A DNA stretch of 25,531 nucleotides, taken from assembly GCA_902799855.1 (NCBI GenBank), contig CADCCA010000018.1, positions 1 to 25,531 of the forward strand. The letters run 5' to 3'. Positions 23,901 to 25,531 of this stretch are shown here, one piece after another; within the stretch, counting starts at the first letter, position 1, and each line of letters begins with the position of its first letter. Source of the stretch: an uncultured Erysipelotrichaceae bacterium (GTDB taxonomy: Bacteria > Bacillota_I > Bacilli_A > RFN20 > CAG-826). The notes under the pieces were generated by a model. The model searched no databases, was not told the DNA's origin, and was given only the letters and a program-made list of their open reading frames with translations. The translations under genes were made by a program, and so were the position numbers.

Positions 23901-24373
23901 ACTCCAGCACCAAAATTAGATTCAGTGGTTTCATCAGTTCCACACTTTGGAATAGATTAGAATCTGAATCAAACATCGTTGGATATGGTATTATGTTCTC
24001 AACTGTTGATTACCTAACGGTCCAAGGAAAAACATTAGACCAATACTACAACACAGCTGATCAATCCAACGTTTATAAGTTCACAACAGATGTTCTAAAC
24101 GCCGATGCACATCCTGCTGAAGCAAGCGATGGACAAAAAGGCGAATTAACCGGAACATATTATATTTGGAATCTTGTTAAATCTGTTCCAACAGCAGACT
24201 TAACAACACCTTTCTCAGCAATGGCCTTCATTATCACCGAAGACGACGGAGTGGTATTCTTTAATGGAATTGACGCTTCTGCCAAGAGCCTTGCTGGTGA
24301 CTTGATTCAAAGCGGTGCACGTTCAGAGGGCGAATACGAAGGTTCCTTATATAACTTAGCTCACTTACAATAA
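20960..24373 (+). CDS. Large secreted multidomain protein with InlB-type repeats and OB-fold
   Basis: A 1137-aa exported protein. The signal peptide spans 1 to about 38 (cleavage near V-N-A-A-A). A beta domain lies at 42-175, with a similar copy at 294-438. Between them is a Gly/Ser linker with 15 consecutive serines (183-197). InlB/Listeria-Bacteroides-type repeats (W-x-x-D/E-x-x-G-x-G...A/P-I/K-W ends) lie at about 202-283, 440-507 and 718-791. A bacterial Ig-like segment spans 509-604. An OB-fold-like region (610-712, beginning F-T-V-A-E-A and containing A-Y-V-T-G-I-V) resembles those joined to secreted nucleases. Two further beta domains fill 796-975 and 976-1137. There is no sortase motif, transmembrane anchor or nuclease motif. 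The neighbouring gene encodes endonuclease I and shares its promoter, so the two may act together outside the cell. Confidence 0.83.
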   Translation: MKKFFKKIVGATLGFAMAIGVGFEIVNGAAATRVNAAAGDEISSINDIVSGGDYYIKGIRTDSTVEYLTFTDSTGSQSGTSAVSVSGAIKLTFTAVTGGYNISTPSGNYIAPGTSNGKINVSANPILVSASNQSNKIRLSITSGSNTWSIQKNKTAANFGGYKNTQNDITLIEAEGSGGGSGSSSSSSSSSSSSSSSLTPTTYTVTYHETNKTSGSAPSDSNNYETGSLVTVLGNTGLLARTGYTWSGWSLNEDGSGTAYGPAPYTTTYTVASSDINFYPIWTENVVSGTFNKWTGELIDGEYILTYGNVAMGNTVVSSKIQNSSLSFTSGAASISNPIASAVYQIESVDVSGTTYWTLQNVGNEKYVQGATSGTNMTFSNNANNDTNKYKVTISNNTYNFLCKATEGEGTKRYIRSYNGVWGSYASSNGGPLTLYKKYVAYTIQYDANGGSGTMDNSENTVASCTFTAPSGQEFDHWNTAPDGSGASYNPGQLVASSCTLYAIWRNLVPQVTIDKDTVNLTIGGSSDTVVATTTNITNATFSWARLSGDDCVSLTNANTNTVTIAVANETTRVSRCVVRLTVNGKLGENDITPIIKDVDVKITRTSTAGAPFTVAEARKAIDILSTISGAYVTGIVSQVDSYNSTYHSITYWISDDGTTTNQLEVYGGLNVDGGQFSAKEDLGTGATVVVTGNLKLYNTTYEFEANNQLVSYSPLAKHTVSFVTNGGSAVESQEVVEGQTAVEPANPTKQSDDSYNYTFGGWYDNEGLTGEAYDFDTPVMADLTLFAKWNATPLTAKQAVENLTTRSTLSYNYSKTENILSDTLDNEFSGVSGTSYTSWANNGNESGVTYSGQSAGGTNESGAAIQLRSSNSNSGIVVTSNSNNYIVKRITIEWNTTSADERVVDVYGKNTAYSAPTDLYNNSNKGASICSFTCSERNEQNKETFEVGTSYKFIGIRSNSGALYIESLEIEWEAPASYTYSSTKIRFSGFISSTLWNRLESESNIVGYGIMFSTVDYLTVQGKTLDQYYNTADQSNVYKFTTDVLNADAHPAEASDGQKGELTGTYYIWNLVKSVPTADLTTPFSAMAFIITEDDGVVFFNGIDASAKSLAGDLIQSGARSEGEYEGSLYNLAHLQ
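21506..21550 (+). repeat. Serine-codon microsatellite
   Basis: Fifteen consecutive serine codons of mixed AGC/AGT/TCN type encode the linker of the 1137-aa protein. Because codons are mixed, slippage is limited, and a change by whole codons would keep frame. Confidence 0.8.
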
Positions 24374-24384
24374 GGAGATTGTTT

Positions 24385-24498
24385 ATGAAAAAAGAATTTG
24401 AAAATCCAGAATTAATTATCATCTTATTCACAAACGAGGACATTATTACAAGTTCTGGTGAACCAGAAGATACAACTGGTGATGAATATAATGTCTAA
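24385..24498 (+). CDS. 37-aa acidic peptide, possible RiPP-like precursor
   Basis: A 37-codon gene whose AAGGAG ribosome binding site overlaps the stop codon of the 1137-aa gene (12 nt gap), so it is translationally linked. The product begins M-K-K-E-F-E-N-P-E-L, has a short hydrophobic I-I-I-L-F, then N-E-D-I-I-T-S-S-G and an acidic end. Short peptides with a K-(Y/F)-x-x-P-x-(L/M)-E start and an (E/D)-D-(V/I)-I-x-(T/S)-S-G centre are, from general memory, common and poorly studied in gut Firmicutes, and some are suspected modified-peptide precursors. There is no cysteine. No modifying enzyme is near, so the role is open. A terminator follows. Confidence 0.65.
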   Translation: MKKEFENPELIIILFTNEDIITSSGEPEDTTGDEYNV

Positions 24499-24531
24499 TA
24501 GTTATTCGCTATTTTAAGGACGATTAAGATT

Positions 24532-24555
24532 AAGGCGGGCTTTTGCTCGCCTTTT
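24532..24555 (+). terminator. Rho-independent terminator
   Basis: AAGGCGGGC (24532-24540) pairs with GCTCGCCTT (24545-24553) around a TTTT loop, with one G-U, and a short T-run follows. It ends the secreted protein/37-aa peptide unit. Confidence 0.85.
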
Positions 24556-24565
24556 ATTGTGAAAA

Positions 24566-24632
24566 GTTTACTAATTTGTCTATATTGTTAAGCAAATGTT
24601 ATTTGCTAAATTAGTAAGGATAATATATTATC
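24566..24632 (+). promoter_or_regulatory. Nuclease gene promoter with two inverted repeats
   Basis: TTGCTA (24603-24608), 17 bases, TATTAT (24626-24631) inside the palindrome GATAATATATTATC (24619-24632), as before the 1137-aa gene. In addition AGCAAAT (24591-24597) and ATTTGCT (24601-24607) form a perfect 7-bp inverted repeat covering the -35. GTTTACTA-ATTTGT (24566-24579) matches the upstream element at 20743. Confidence 0.6.
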
Positions 24633-24653
24633 AATGCTGACACATTTAATAAC

Positions 24654-25531
24654 ATGAAAAACAAATTATTTAAAATAATTACTTTAGTTACTACCTTTGC
24701 AGTTGGTATCACTTTAGCGGTCAATCACAATGTTAATCCTGTAAAAGCAGAAACAGTGACATATGATTTTAACTATGATCCATATACCTATAGTGGTTCT
24801 TTCTACAGTGATAAGGAAATTGATTTTGACGCTACCGGTGGTATGAATGGTGAACTTAGAACAACATTAAGGAGCAAACTCACACCTGAAGCATTCTATA
24901 CATATTACAAGCAAGGTGAAACCCATCTAGCAACACAATTACAATATTGTGACGAAGATCCAACTAATAAGAATAATATGGTGTATTTCTATACACGTGA
25001 TTCAGTGGCGAAGAACCCTGCTACAACATGGAATAGAGAGCACGTCTGGTGTCAATCTCGTTCTAATGGTAACTGGGGTACTGATGAAGGCGGTGTTGAC
25101 TTATTACACTTAAGACCAACATACAATGTCGCTAATAGTACAAGAAATAACTTCCCATATGGTGATACCAATCATACCAATCCAAAAACAACAGAAGGTT
25201 GCTTCTATGGCTATTTAGTAAATGGTTATTTTGAACCATTAGATTGTGTTAAAGGTGATGTCGCTAGAATCATCATGTATGTTTGGACAATCTATGATGG
25301 TTATAAGAACTATAATTCTCTTTCTATTCCAAACATTATTAGAGACTATGACACATTGCTTAGATGGCACACATTAGATAAACCGGATGTTTTAGAGGGT
25401 AATAGAAACGATTACGTTCAAACATCTAGGCAAAAGAATAGAAACCCATTCGTTGACCATCCTGAATACGCTTGGAAAATCTTTGGCGATTCAGCATCCG
25501 CTGATGTGAAAAACCGCTGCAAACAAACATA
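24654..25531 (+). CDS. Secreted endonuclease I family nuclease (partial, runs off the window)
   Basis: The frame is open from ATG 24654 to the window edge (292 codons so far). A signal peptide (M-K-N-K-L-F-K, hydrophobic core, cleavage near V-K-A-E-T at 33-36) is followed by an endonuclease I (PF04231-type) domain. It has N-R-E-H-V-W (N127-W132) with catalytic H130, D-L-L-H-L (149-153) then R-P-T-Y-N, a conserved N-x-x-R-N-N-F-P-Y-G, and the C-terminal signature N-R-N-P-F-V-D-H-P-E (262-271). These enzymes are non-specific DNases that often degrade extracellular DNA for nutrition or biofilm escape. It lies after a terminator and shares its promoter type with the 1137-aa secreted protein. The C-terminus, possibly with additional OB or InlB domains, is outside the window. 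Confidence 0.88.
   Translation, partial: MKNKLFKIITLVTTFAVGITLAVNHNVNPVKAETVTYDFNYDPYTYSGSFYSDKEIDFDATGGMNGELRTTLRSKLTPEAFYTYYKQGETHLATQLQYCDEDPTNKNNMVYFYTRDSVAKNPATTWNREHVWCQSRSNGNWGTDEGGVDLLHLRPTYNVANSTRNNFPYGDTNHTNPKTTEGCFYGYLVNGYFEPLDCVKGDVARIIMYVWTIYDGYKNYNSLSIPNIIRDYDTLLRWHTLDKPDVLEGNRNDYVQTSRQKNRNPFVDHPEYAWKIFGDSASADVKNRCKQT

Noticed and set aside
1..25531. Integrated mobile element, prophage or CRISPR array
   Set aside because: No integrase, transposase, phage gene, att-like direct repeats or regularly spaced repeats were seen.

Overview
The window reads as a low-GC Bacillota chromosome segment. The standard bacterial code fits: tryptophan is TGG throughout and TGA ends the gene at 18296. 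The mix of BspA-type leucine-rich surface protein, InlB-type repeats, Ser-rich linker, AqpZ-type aquaporin and secreted endonuclease I suggests an uncultured, possibly gut-associated, Bacilli/Erysipelotrichia/RF39-like lineage. That placement is inference. No tRNA, rRNA, phage, IS element or CRISPR array was seen.

Layout. 1-3943 (+): two GNAT acetyltransferases, then an integral-membrane acyltransferase and an AMP-forming acyl ligase. 3959-7050 (-): a MacB-like ABC exporter (ATPase and two-FtsX permease), closed by a bidirectional terminator. 7271-10448 (+): a lipoprotein, a LytS/YesM-type histidine kinase and a response regulator with a SARP-like winged-helix output. 10569-13893 (+): a 59-aa Nif11-like peptide, an MscS channel and a 700-aa membrane-anchored surface protein. 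13970-14074: a 34-aa hydrophobic peptide. 14167-18256 (+): a GGDEF protein, a large lipoprotein split by a 4-bp duplication, and a water channel. 18296-19546 (-): a PlsC-like acyltransferase with a zinc ribbon. 19689-20633 (+): two unknown genes. 20960-25531 (+): a 1137-aa secreted multidomain protein, a 37-aa peptide and a secreted endonuclease I cut by the window edge.

Main observation. Three intergenic sites (1061, 10507, 13906) share one architecture: TGTGRMA-N4-TGTGRMA, then exactly 10 bp, then a -10 box, with no normal -35. This is how PhoB/OmpR- and SARP-type regulators place tandem heptamers over the -35 region. The middle site lies about 60 bp after the SARP-like response regulator gene and drives the Nif11-like peptide. 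The other two drive the acyltransferase/ligase pair and the 34-aa membrane peptide. A local two-component system controlling a small envelope/peptide regulon is the simplest reading.

Other regulation. Several genes have a -10 box 6-10 nt before ATG and no Shine-Dalgarno, which looks leaderless, while others carry very strong Shine-Dalgarno sequences. The two secreted-protein genes at the right end share a near-identical promoter whose -10 lies in a 14-bp palindrome. The first of them also has a roughly 138-nt structured leader with mutually exclusive hairpins.
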